From: Phenylobacterium deserti
GTDB taxonomy: Bacteria > Pseudomonadota > Alphaproteobacteria > Caulobacterales > Caulobacteraceae
Length of the DNA stretch: 64,000 nt
Assembly (NCBI RefSeq): GCF_003254705.1
Contig: NZ_QFYR01000002.1
Coordinates: 124,001-188,000 of the forward strand
Direction of reading: 5' to 3'
The notes beneath the pieces were generated by a model. The model was given only the letters and a program-made list of their open reading frames with translations, did not search any database and was not told the DNA's origin. Every line of letters begins with the position of its first letter. Position 1 is the stretch's first letter. The position numbers and the translations under genes are program-made. Of the stretch, positions 1 through 7,399 are shown one piece after another.

Positions 1-742
1 AGATCAGGCCCCGGCGAAGATCGAGCGGCCGGTCGTTGGGCAGGAAGACGGTGGGATCGCCAACCGACCCGTCTACGCGCGCGCTGGCGTCTTCCAGCGC
101 CTCCGCCACCGGGACGGGCGGGGAGGCGGCCTTGCCGGACAGAAGGCGCGGCGCGGCAAGCGCGAGGTAGAGACCGCCGACCAGGGCGATGATCAGCCCA
201 ACGGGGGTGACGTCGAAGATGTTGAAGGCCGGTTGGCCGGCGCTGCGGGCCATGTCGTTGACCAGCAGGTTGGTGGAGGTGCCGATCAGGGTGCAGCTGC
301 CGCCCATGATGGTGACGTACGACAGGGGGATCAGGTAGCGGCGCGGCGAAAGGTTCAGCGAGGTGGAGACGTCCCTCACCACCGGTGCGGCAAGGACCAC
401 GATCGGCGTGTTGTTGAGAAAGGCGGAGGCGGCGCCGCACAGGGCGATCACGATCCAGACTCCCAGCGAGCCTAGCCGTCGGCAGAAGCGGATCGCCACG
501 CGGATCAGCGCGCCGAGCAAGCCAGACTGCTCCATCGCGTAGGCGATCACGAACAGGGCGGCCAGGGCTAGGATCGCCGGGCTGGCGAAGGCGCCCTGGA
601 CTTCCGAGGGGCGCACCACGCCCAGCGCCATCAGCGTGGCCGCGCCGGTCAGGGCCACGATGTCGGACCGCAGCTTGCCCCAGATCATCGCAGCGACGGC
701 CGCGATCAGGACAGCCAGGGCCGCCGCTTGTTCGAAACTCAT
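1..742 (-). CDS. SLC13-family permease (partial, C-terminus outside window)
   Basis: Reading frame on the minus strand opens with ATG at 742-740 and stays open to the window edge, giving about 247 residues of the N-terminal half. The translation is strongly hydrophobic and contains the stretch GGSCTLIGTSTNLLV, which is typical of the SLC13/DASS (Na+/sulfate, dicarboxylate) and CitT-like permease families, where this region forms the re-entrant substrate and Na+ site. The protein should sit in the inner membrane and import an anion. The substrate (sulfate, citrate or dicarboxylate) cannot be told from this half. It is divergent from the lipoprotein gene at 788, with only about 45 bp between the starts. 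Confidence 0.85.
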   Translation of the reverse strand, partial: MSFEQAAALAVLIAAVAAMIWGKLRSDIVALTGAATLMALGVVRPSEVQGAFASPAILALAALFVIAYAMEQSGLLGALIRVAIRFCRRLGSLGVWIVIALCGAASAFLNNTPIVVLAAPVVRDVSTSLNLSPRRYLIPLSYVTIMGGSCTLIGTSTNLLVNDMARSAGQPAFNIFDVTPVGLIIALVGGLYLALAAPRLLSGKAASPPVPVAEALEDASARVDGSVGDPTVFLPNDRPLDLRRGLI

Positions 743-787
743 CGGCCCAGCGTAGGTCAGGCCGCCGGTCGCTGCTATGGTGCCCCG

Positions 788-1582
788 ATGGGATCGCCGC
801 GTTTTTATGGAAGGGCGGCCTGCCTGGCGCTCGCCGCCTCCCTGGCAGGATGCTCGCGACCAGCCGAGCCGGCGCCCGAACCTGCAGCTCCCGCCCCGAA
901 AGCCGAACCGGCGCCTCAGGCTCCCGTGACGCTGCCGGGACCGCAACCGTTCGTGGGCCGCGCGGAGCTGTTGCAGGCGGTGGCGCAGGCGGCCAGCCGC
1001 AGTGCGGCGGGCGCGCCCTATGACGACAGCATCCCCAAGATGGCGGGGCGCCGGTTCGAGCTTCGGCTGCCCTTCGGCTGCTTCGGCCCAGGGGCGGGGG
1101 ACATCGCCTATGCCTATGACGCCAAGTCCCAGGCGCTGAAGCTGACCGCTTCGCCGGTGGACTGGACCGACACGCCGTGGGCGGCGCGGCTGGCGCATAG
1201 CGGGGACGTGGAGGCGGTGGAAGGCTTCTGGATACGGCGGCCCTGGCTGCTGGTGGAGACCTGTCCGGTTGCGGGGCTCAGCGGCGAGGCGGGCGCCGCG
1301 CCGGAGACCGTGGGGCTGGCCGAGGTGTTCGAGACCGGCGGCTCGCGCCTCTCGCGGCGGGGCGGCCGGGCCTATCAGGTGACCCGCAAGACCCCGCCCG
1401 AGGCGGTGGGCGCGGGCGGATGGCGGCTGGTGCTGCGCGGACGCATCGCCAGCGACGAGACCCCCGTGCGCTGTGCGAACGAGGGTCCGGAGACGCGGCC
1501 TGCGTGCCTGGTCCGCGTGGTCTTCGAGCGCGTGGCGTTCGAGGACGGGGCGGGCCAGACCCTGGCGGAGTGGTCGAACTAG
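788..1582 (+). CDS. Hypothetical lipoprotein
   Basis: A 264-residue protein from ATG 788. It has a short basic N-terminus, a hydrophobic stretch and a lipobox LAGC at about residues 19-22, so it should be lipidated. A Pro/Ala/Glu-rich linker follows (about 25-50), then a globular part with several Cys residues. I do not recognise a named domain. An upstream in-frame ATG at 728 would add 20 residues before the signal peptide and is therefore less likely. The stop codon overlaps the stop of the convergent sigma-factor gene at 1579-1582. Confidence 0.75.
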   Translation: MGSPRFYGRAACLALAASLAGCSRPAEPAPEPAAPAPKAEPAPQAPVTLPGPQPFVGRAELLQAVAQAASRSAAGAPYDDSIPKMAGRRFELRLPFGCFGPGAGDIAYAYDAKSQALKLTASPVDWTDTPWAARLAHSGDVEAVEGFWIRRPWLLVETCPVAGLSGEAGAAPETVGLAEVFETGGSRLSRRGGRAYQVTRKTPPEAVGAGGWRLVLRGRIASDETPVRCANEGPETRPACLVRVVFERVAFEDGAGQTLAEWSN

Positions 1583-2166
1583 GCGGCGGCGCGGCTGCGC
1601 AGGCGGTCGAAGTCGGCGACCAGGGCCTGCAGGGGCTCGTCCACCCGGGGAAGATCGCGCGGGCGGCCTTCAAAGAGGATCGACTGCAGCTCGTCGCGGG
1701 CGCGGCGGACGCGGCTCTTCACCGTGCCCAGCGGGCAGCCGGCGATCTCGGCGACTTCCTCGTAGGACATGCCGCCGGCGCCGACCAGGATCAACGCCTC
1801 GCGCTGGAAGTCGGGGAGCATGGCCAGGGCGCGGCGGACGTCCTCCAGCTCCACCTGGGCGGAGGGGTCGTCGGGGGCCACCAGGGTGCGCTCCATGATC
1901 TCCTGATCGTAGTCGGCGTGCCACTTGCGGCGGCGGCCGACAGAATAGAAGCGGTTGCGCAGGATGGTGGCGAGCCAGGCGCGCAGGTTGGTGCCGGGCT
2001 GGAACTGCTCGCGGTTCTGCCAGGCCTTCATGACGGCTTCCTGGGCCAGGTCCTCGGCCTGCTCGAGGTCGCGGCACAGGGTGCGCGCGAAGGCGCGCAG
2101 GAACGGAACGGCGGCCAGGAGCTCGCGCTCGAACTTGGCTGCGGAATAAGACGTGGACGCGGACAT
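1579..2166 (-). CDS. ECF sigma factor, EcfG (general stress response) type
   Basis: A 195-residue ECF sigma factor. Region 2 includes DLAQEAVMKAW and the core-binding GTNLRAWLATILRNRFYS; region 4 includes FQREALILVGAGGMSYEEVA followed by GTVKSRVRRAR. These signatures match the EcfG/SigT-SigU group (ECF15) that directs the general stress response in Alphaproteobacteria. No phyR or nepR is adjacent, so it resembles an accessory paralogue such as Caulobacter SigU rather than the main locus. ATG 2166 is preferred: it has a GGGGGGA Shine-Dalgarno, and the upstream in-frame ATG at 2230 lies before the consensus EcfG promoter at 2199-2223. The gene therefore looks controlled by EcfG-type sigma itself. 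Confidence 0.88.
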   Translation of the reverse strand: MSASTSYSAAKFERELLAAVPFLRAFARTLCRDLEQAEDLAQEAVMKAWQNREQFQPGTNLRAWLATILRNRFYSVGRRRKWHADYDQEIMERTLVAPDDPSAQVELEDVRRALAMLPDFQREALILVGAGGMSYEEVAEIAGCPLGTVKSRVRRARDELQSILFEGRPRDLPRVDEPLQALVADFDRLRSRAAA

Positions 2167-2198
2167 GCTGAATCCCCCCAAGAGTTCTGCGCCAAGGA

Positions 2199-2223
2199 AA
2201 CGTCTACGGCTCAGCTTGGTTCC
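2199..2223 (-). promoter_or_regulatory. EcfG-type promoter of the sigma-factor gene
   Basis: On the minus strand GGAAC (2223-2219), a 16-bp spacer and CGTT (2202-2199) match the alphaproteobacterial general-stress consensus GGAAC-N16/17-CGTT exactly. The predicted transcription start lies about 25 nt before the ATG at 2166. This supports autoregulation or control by another EcfG paralogue. Confidence 0.85.
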
Positions 2224-2255
2224 TGGCATGATCAACAAAGATGTGACCGCGCCCT

Positions 2256-2299
2256 GTTCCTCGTTTGTTCTTGACGTCCGCGCGTGTTTGTGGGAGAGT
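2256..2299 (+). promoter_or_regulatory. LexA (SOS) box overlapping a sigma-70 promoter
   Basis: GTTC (2256-2259), 7 bp, GTTC (2267-2270) is the alphaproteobacterial LexA operator GTTC-N7-GTTC. A -35-like TTGACG follows at once (2271-2276), and 17 bp later a weak -10 GAGAGT (2294-2299). The arrangement is the same as at 20640-20683, and the two are homologous over 67 bp. Transcription would run right, toward the GH3 gene at 2401. The poor -10 suggests a weak or decayed promoter. Confidence 0.6.
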
Positions 2300-2400
2300 T
2301 CCTGCACGGTCGACGGGTGCGAGCGGTGTTCGGCCATCGGTGCTGGTTGCGCTACCATTTCTGGGCTAGTCCTTCGGAAAATATTCCGGGAGGACGTCAC

Positions 2401-5064
2401 TTGACCCGCAAAACCCTGCTCATGTTCAGCATGCTCGTCTCGCTTTCCGCGAGCGGGCAGGCGATGGCGCAAGCCACCCAGCCCCTGCCTGCGGCGGTGG
2501 CGAACCTGCCGTACCGGAACACGCAGCTTTCCGTGGAGCAGCGGGCGGCCGACCTCGTCCGGCGCATGACGCTGGAAGAGAAGGCCCACCAGGTGGGCCA
2601 CACCGCGCCGGCGATCCCGCGCCTGGGCGTGCCGCAATACAACTGGTGGAACGAGGGCCTGCACGGCGTCGCGCGCGCCGGCTTCGCCACTGTCTTCCCG
2701 CAGGCCATCGGCATGGCCGCGTCCTGGGACGCGCCGCTGATGCAGAAGGTCGGCGACGTGGTCAGCACCGAGTTCCGCGCCAAGTACGTGGAGCGGCTGC
2801 ATCCCGACGGCGGGGCCGAGTTCTACCGGGGCCTGACCGTCTGGTCGCCCAACATCAACATCTTCCGCGACCCGCGCTGGGGCCGTGGGCAGGAGACCTA
2901 CGGCGAAGATCCGCACCTGACCTCGCAGATCGGCATCTCCTATATCCGCGGGCTGCAGGGCTCGAACCCCAATGGGTTCAAGACGATCGCCACCTCCAAG
3001 CACTTCGCGGTGCACTCCGGGCCGGAGTCGAACCGGCACAAGGAGGACGTCCACCCGTCGGCCTTCGACCTCGAGGACACCTACCTGCCGGCCTTCCGGG
3101 CCACCGTCATCGACGGCAAGGTGCAGTCGGTGATGTGCGTCTACAACGCCGTCTACGGCGTGCCCGGCTGCGCCAGCAGCCTGCTGATGACCGACTACCT
3201 GCGCACCGCCTGGAACTTCCCCGGCTACGTGGTGTCGGACTGCGGCGCGGCGGCCAACATCTTCCGTCCGGACTCGCTGCACTACACCAAGACGGCCGAA
3301 GAGGGCGTGGCGGTCGGCTTCAAGGCCGGCATGGACCTGATCTGCGGCGACTACCGCAACAACATGAGCACCGAGCCCGAGCACATCGAAGCTGCGGTGA
3401 AGAGCGGACTGCTGCCGCAGGCGGTGCTGGACCAGGCGCTGCAGCGGCTGTTCGAAGCGCGCATCCGCCTGGGCATGTTCGACCCGCCGGGTTCGGGCCC
3501 CTACGGCCAGATCACCGCCGCGCAGAACAACACGCCCGAGCACGCGGCGGTCTCGCTGCAGATGGCCAAGGCGTCCATGACGCTGCTGAAGAACGACGGC
3601 CTGCTGCCGTTCAAGGGTGCGCCGCGGCGGATCGCGGTGATCGGCCCGAACGCCGACAGCGTCGACGCCCTGATCGGCAACTACTACGGCACGCCGACCA
3701 ACCCGGTGACGGTGCTGGCCGGCCTGAAGGCGCGGTTCCCGAACGCCGAGATCGTGCACGTGGAAGGCACGGGCCTGGTGGGTCCGGCCAGCGCGCCGGT
3801 GCCGGACGCGGCGTTCTGCGTCGACGCGGCCTGCACGACCAAGGGCCTGAAGCAGGAGACTTTCGGCAACGTGAAGCTGGAAGGAGCGGCCGAAGCCCGC
3901 ACCAGCGCCAACGCGGCCTTCGACTGGACGGGCGATCGTGAAAGCTCCGCCCGCTGGACCGGCTACATCACGGCGCCGGAGACGGGCGAGTACCGGTTCC
4001 GGTTCGCCAGCGACAACGGCTACCGGGTGTTCATCGACAACAAGCCGGTGGTGGAAGAGTGGGGCGTGGGCGACGCGCCCTCGATCCTCGACGGCGGCGT
4101 GCGGCTCGAAGCCGGGAAGCGCTACCCGATCCGGGTGGAAGGCTTCCAACGCGGCGTGAAGGGCCGCCAGCGCCTGATCTGGAGCCTGCCGAGCAACAAC
4201 GGCGACGACGCGGTGGCCGCCGCCCGCAACGCGGACGTGGTGGTGTTTGTGGGCGGCCTGTCGGCGCGCGTCGAAGGCGAGGAGATGAAGCTGGAAGTAC
4301 CGGGCTTCGCCGGCGGCGACCGCACCAGCCTCGACCTGCCGGCGCCGCAGCAGCAACTGCTGCAGCGCGTCCACGCGACGGGCAAGCCCACGGTTCTGGT
4401 TCTCATGAACGGCAGCGCGCTGTCGGTGAACTGGGCCGACGCCAACGTGCCGGCCATCGTCGAAGCCTGGTACCCGGGCCAGGAAGGCGGGCACGCGGTG
4501 GCCCAGCTGCTTGCCGGCGACTACAGCCCGGCCGGCCGCCTGCCGGTGACCTTCTACAAGTCCGCCGACCAGCTGCCGGCGTTCAGCGACTACAAGATGG
4601 CCGGACGGACCTACCGCTACTTCAACGGCGAGGTGCTTTATCCCTTCGGCCACGGGCTGAGCTACACCAAGTTCAGCTACGCCAACCCCAAGGTCAGCAG
4701 CGCGCGGGTGGCCGCCGGCCAGCCGGTGACGGTGTCGGTGAATGTCACCAACAACGGCGCCATAGACGGGGACGAAGTGGTGCAGCTGTACACGACGCAT
4801 CCGGGCAAGGCCGGGGCGGCGGTGCGCTCGCTGCACGGCTTCCAGCGCGTCAGCCTGAAGAAGGGCGAAACGCGCACTGTCCAGTTCACGCTGGACGAGC
4901 GGGCGCTGAGCACCGTCGACGAAAAGGGCGTTCGCCGGATCGATCCGGGCCAGGTGCAGATCTGGGTCGGCGGCGGGCAGCCGGTGGCGCGCCAGGGCCT
5001 GGCTCAGGCGCCGGGCGTGCGCACCCAGTTCCAGCTGACGGGGTCCAAGACCCTGCCGAAGTAA
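2401..5064 (+). CDS. Glycoside hydrolase family 3 with inserted PA14 domain (beta-xylosidase/beta-glucosidase type)
   Basis: About 887 residues from TTG 2401, which has GGGAGG at 2389-2394; ATG 2422 is an alternative. There is a signal peptide ending near AMAQ, so the enzyme should be exported. The GH3 N-terminal barrel carries FRDPRWGRGQETYGEDPHL, the K-H motif in SKHFAVHSG, and the nucleophile Asp in VVSDCGA at about residue 280. The C-terminal sandwich is interrupted by a PA14 domain (about residues 507-597, with SARWTGYITAPETGEY), a layout known in GH3 enzymes acting on oligosaccharides. A fibronectin-III-like domain closes the protein. It most likely releases xylose or glucose from plant-derived oligosaccharides in the periplasm. 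It ends 7 bp from the convergent DUF6491 gene. The LexA-type promoter at 2256 is an odd neighbour for a glycosidase. Confidence 0.92.
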   Translation: MTRKTLLMFSMLVSLSASGQAMAQATQPLPAAVANLPYRNTQLSVEQRAADLVRRMTLEEKAHQVGHTAPAIPRLGVPQYNWWNEGLHGVARAGFATVFPQAIGMAASWDAPLMQKVGDVVSTEFRAKYVERLHPDGGAEFYRGLTVWSPNINIFRDPRWGRGQETYGEDPHLTSQIGISYIRGLQGSNPNGFKTIATSKHFAVHSGPESNRHKEDVHPSAFDLEDTYLPAFRATVIDGKVQSVMCVYNAVYGVPGCASSLLMTDYLRTAWNFPGYVVSDCGAAANIFRPDSLHYTKTAEEGVAVGFKAGMDLICGDYRNNMSTEPEHIEAAVKSGLLPQAVLDQALQRLFEARIRLGMFDPPGSGPYGQITAAQNNTPEHAAVSLQMAKASMTLLKNDGLLPFKGAPRRIAVIGPNADSVDALIGNYYGTPTNPVTVLAGLKARFPNAEIVHVEGTGLVGPASAPVPDAAFCVDAACTTKGLKQETFGNVKLEGAAEARTSANAAFDWTGDRESSARWTGYITAPETGEYRFRFASDNGYRVFIDNKPVVEEWGVGDAPSILDGGVRLEAGKRYPIRVEGFQRGVKGRQRLIWSLPSNNGDDAVAAARNADVVVFVGGLSARVEGEEMKLEVPGFAGGDRTSLDLPAPQQQLLQRVHATGKPTVLVLMNGSALSVNWADANVPAIVEAWYPGQEGGHAVAQLLAGDYSPAGRLPVTFYKSADQLPAFSDYKMAGRTYRYFNGEVLYPFGHGLSYTKFSYANPKVSSARVAAGQPVTVSVNVTNNGAIDGDEVVQLYTTHPGKAGAAVRSLHGFQRVSLKKGETRTVQFTLDERALSTVDEKGVRRIDPGQVQIWVGGGQPVARQGLAQAPGVRTQFQLTGSKTLPK

Positions 5065-5071
5065 GGCGCGT

Positions 5072-5482
5072 TCAGGGCCTGGCGCGCGAGGGCAGGGCTG
5101 CGGCCTCCTCGGGCGTCAGGCGGCGCACTTCGCGCACCTGACAGGTGTTCGGGCCAAGCGGGCCCGGCACGATCAGCTCGGCGTCGGCTCCCGTGCAGAC
5201 CGTGGAGCCGGCGCGGGAGCGCAGGGCGACGCCTTGCGCCCAGTCCACGTCCCGGCAGGGCGCAAAGAGCGCCAGCTGGTAGATGTCGCCGCCGCTCACG
5301 CGGACATTGACCACATTGTCGTCGGCCGCGGCGAAGCCGTTCACGTTGCGGGTCCAGAAGCACTGGCGCGGCGCAGAGCCGGCCTGGGCGCCGGGCGCCG
5401 CCTCACGGCCCGGAGGCGCGGCGCATGCCCCGACCGCCAAGGCCATCAGGCTGCTGATTGCAGCGAAGGGGACGGGGCGCAT
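5072..5482 (-). CDS. DUF6491 family lipoprotein
   Basis: A 136-residue protein with a hydrophobic leader ending AVGACAA, a likely lipobox (GAC). The mature part shows the DUF6491 pattern: CFWTRNVNGFAAADDNVVNV, a pair of Cys around PCRDVDW and VCTGADAEL, and the closing VRRLTPEEAAAL. The family is common in Caulobacterales and has no established function; it is probably anchored in the envelope. A consensus EcfG promoter lies 25 bp upstream, so it should be induced in the general stress response together with the sigma factor 3 kb away. Confidence 0.85.
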   Translation of the reverse strand: MRPVPFAAISSLMALAVGACAAPPGREAAPGAQAGSAPRQCFWTRNVNGFAAADDNVVNVRVSGGDIYQLALFAPCRDVDWAQGVALRSRAGSTVCTGADAELIVPGPLGPNTCQVREVRRLTPEEAAALPSRARP

Positions 5483-5506
5483 CGAATCCTCCTGCTCTTA
5501 GCGGCG

Positions 5507-5531
5507 AACGCGGGCGTTGGGCGGGTGTTCC
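5507..5531 (-). promoter_or_regulatory. EcfG-type promoter of the DUF6491 gene
   Basis: On the minus strand GGAAC (5531-5527), exactly 16 bp, then CGTT (5510-5507). This is a full match to the general-stress promoter and stands 24 bp before the start codon at 5482, a normal distance for a short 5' leader. Confidence 0.82.
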
Positions 5532-5629
5532 GGGGCGCGCTGGGAAGCAATTGCCGCCCCTGTGCGCCCAGCAACAGAGTAAACGAGCCGTTAGCGGCGT
5601 TTGGTAGGAAGATATTACCCATCCGGTCC

Positions 5630-5658
5630 GGCAAAACTTGCCAGCGGCAGAAGTTGCC
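5630..5658. promoter_or_regulatory. Two tandem 13-bp palindromes upstream of the flagellin
   Basis: GGCAAAACTTGCC (5630-5642) and GGCAGAAGTTGCC (5646-5658) are inverted repeats on a 16-bp period, about 90 bp before the sigma-54-like promoter. Position and sequence resemble the ftr enhancer elements bound by FlbD in Caulobacter flagellar promoters; that assignment is from memory of the motif, not from a match search. Confidence 0.55.
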
Positions 5659-5717
5659 CGGCAGCCGGCAGGCCGTGACCTGCTTGTTTTGCCTAGGAAA
5701 GTGGCCCGGTGGGCAGT

Positions 5718-5732
5718 TGGCCCGAAGCTTGA
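5718..5732 (+). promoter_or_regulatory. Sigma-54-type -24/-12 promoter of the flagellin
   Basis: TGGCCCG-N4-TTGA: GG at 5719-5720, 10 bp, then GA at 5731-5732, where the consensus has GC. Geometry and the TGGCCCG half fit Caulobacter sigma-54 flagellar promoters, with one mismatch at -12. The predicted start is near 5744, about 65 nt before the ATG at 5810. Confidence 0.55.
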
Positions 5733-5809
5733 TTGGTCATCCCGGCGGGCAAAATGCCTGCGGCTGTCAAAACGACGGCGAGTGACCTTGAAAGAAGGAC
5801 CCGGGCACA

Positions 5810-6646
5810 ATGCCTATGAACAGCGTGAATACCAATGTCGGCGCCATGGTGGCGCTGCAGAACCTGAACAAGACCAACAGCGACCTCGAGGTCACCCAGT
5901 CCCGGATCAACACCGGCAAGAAGGTCGGTTCGGCGAAGGACAACGGGGCCATCTGGGCTATCGCCCAGAACCAGCGTTCGACCTCCAACTCCCTGAACGC
6001 CGTCAAGGAATCCCTGTCCCGCGGTCAGTCGACCGTCGACGTGGCGATCTCCGCCGGCGAGACGATCTCCGATCTGCTCGTGCAGATGAAGGAGAAGGCC
6101 CTGGCGGCCACGGACACCACCCTCGACACCAACAGCCGCGTCGCCCTGAACGACGACTTCAAGGCTCTCCGTGACCAAATCGGCAAGGCGATCGCCAACG
6201 CCGAGTTCAACGGCGCCAACATGATCAAGGCTGAGGGCGTGCAGGTGCAGGCCCTGGCGAACGCCAAGGGCAGCTCGGTGATCTCGGTCGCCGCGCAAGA
6301 CCTGTCGCTCAGCAACGGAATCGGCGGCTCGGGCGTCGATGAAACGGCCTCGATCGGCACGCAGACCATCGCGACCGACATGGTCGCCAACCTCGACACG
6401 GCCATCGCGAACGTCTCGAGCTCGCTGTCGGCTCTCGGCACCGGCTCCAAGTCGCTGGGCTCCCACCTGGAGTTCATCGGCAAGCTTCAAGACTCGATCG
6501 ACGCCGGCGTGGGCAACCTCGTCGACGCCGACCTGGCCAAGGAAAGCGCAAGGCTGCAGGCCCTGCAGACCAAGCAACAGCTTGGCGTCCAGGCGCTGTC
6601 GATCGCCAACCAGTCCTCCGGGACCCTTATGAGCCTCTTCCGCTAA
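5810..6646 (+). CDS. Flagellin (Caulobacter FljK-like)
   Basis: A 278-residue flagellin. The conserved N-terminal helix (NSVNTNVGAMVALQNLN, then QSRINTGKKVGSAKDNGA) and C-terminal helix (ending SIANQSSGTLMSLFR) pack in the filament core. The central part is short, as in the Caulobacter FljJ-O family, so there is little surface-exposed variable domain. It lacks a signal peptide because it is exported by the flagellar type III apparatus. The start at 5810 is chosen because AGAAGGA lies 10 bp upstream; the second Met (5816) would be too far. Enhancer-like palindromes, a sigma-54-like promoter and a strong terminator bracket the gene, so it is a single late flagellar transcription unit with no other flagellar gene in the window. 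Confidence 0.95.
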   Translation: MPMNSVNTNVGAMVALQNLNKTNSDLEVTQSRINTGKKVGSAKDNGAIWAIAQNQRSTSNSLNAVKESLSRGQSTVDVAISAGETISDLLVQMKEKALAATDTTLDTNSRVALNDDFKALRDQIGKAIANAEFNGANMIKAEGVQVQALANAKGSSVISVAAQDLSLSNGIGGSGVDETASIGTQTIATDMVANLDTAIANVSSSLSALGTGSKSLGSHLEFIGKLQDSIDAGVGNLVDADLAKESARLQALQTKQQLGVQALSIANQSSGTLMSLFR

Positions 6647-6653
6647 ACGCGGC

Positions 6654-6693
6654 GGCGCGCGGGGTTCTCAGCGGGCTCCGCGCGCCTCTTTTT
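6654..6693 (+). terminator. Intrinsic terminator of the flagellin gene
   Basis: Stem GGCGCGCGG (6654-6662) pairs with CCGCGCGCC (6678-6686), followed by TCTTTTT. It lies 8 bp after the flagellin stop. Confidence 0.85.
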
Positions 6694-6780
6694 CTCAAGC
6701 CGGCCAAGGTTCGTGGCCGCGCTGACGACGCTGCAGGTCGCCTGACCGCGCGCCTTCCGCAAGTTCTGAAACACCGCTCC

Positions 6781-6811
6781 ACCCGCCCTGGCCTGCGCCG
6801 CGGCGGGTTTT
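6781..6811 (+). terminator. Possible intrinsic terminator before the terminase genes
   Basis: ACCCGCC (6781-6787) pairs with GGCGGGT (6802-6808) around a 14-nt loop, and a short run of T follows. It may be a leftover of a gene upstream of the terminase pair or a second flagellin terminator. Confidence 0.35.
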
Positions 6812-6892
6812 GTCGTTTGCGCCTGAGGCTCCCGAACCTGCGCGCCATACGAAGCGGCCATTCCAAACACCTGACCGACAAGGAAATCTTCG

Positions 6893-7399
6893 ATGGCCCG
6901 TAGCCCAAGGCAGAAGCAGCCGACGCCCCGCAGCAAGCGTCCCAACAAACGGGGCGAGGTCGTCCAGGTGCGCTATTCGCGCGAAGTGGCCGAGCGGATT
7001 TGCGATCGCATGTCGAAGGGCGATGTGTGGTTCAAGATCTGCAACACCGACGGCATGCCGGCCTATGCGACTCTGTACCAGTGGCTGCGCAAGTACCCCG
7101 ACTTCGCCGAAGCCTATGCGCAGGCCAAGGAAGTGGCCGGAGAGCTGCGGGCCGATCAGGCGCTGATGGTCGCCGAAGCCTGCACCCCAGCCACAGTCAC
7201 CGCCGATCGGCTGAAGGTCAGCACACTGCAGTGGATGGCCTCCAAGCACGCGCCGGCTCGCTTCGGCTCGCGAGGCGCGAAGGCAGATCCGGAAGAGGTG
7301 GTCATCACCATCAAGCCGCGACAGTTCGAGCGGGCGGTTCGGGCGGACGGCACGATCTATGTGCGCGACGTCACCCCGGGCGAGGGAGATCGCGATTGA
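6893..7399 (+). CDS. Phage terminase small subunit-like protein
   Basis: A 168-residue basic protein from ATG 6893. An N-terminal Arg/Lys-rich segment is followed by a helix-turn-helix-like region (VAERICDRMSKGDVWFKIC, then TLYQWLRKYPDFAEAYAQA), the usual layout of terminase small subunits of the terminase_5/'terminase small subunit-like' families that recognise packaging sites. It overlaps the large subunit by four bases (TTGA), as in phage packaging operons. No other phage structural gene is near, so this pair is an orphan. Confidence 0.75.
   Translation: MARSPRQKQPTPRSKRPNKRGEVVQVRYSREVAERICDRMSKGDVWFKICNTDGMPAYATLYQWLRKYPDFAEAYAQAKEVAGELRADQALMVAEACTPATVTADRLKVSTLQWMASKHAPARFGSRGAKADPEEVVITIKPRQFERAVRADGTIYVRDVTPGEGDRD

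Noticed and set aside
1579..4836. Very long minus-strand reading frame (1085 codons) through the GH3 gene
   Set aside because: Only its last 195 codons are the sigma factor, with its own promoter and RBS. The rest is the antisense of GH3, with His/Arg/Gly-rich shadow composition that is normal in high-GC DNA.
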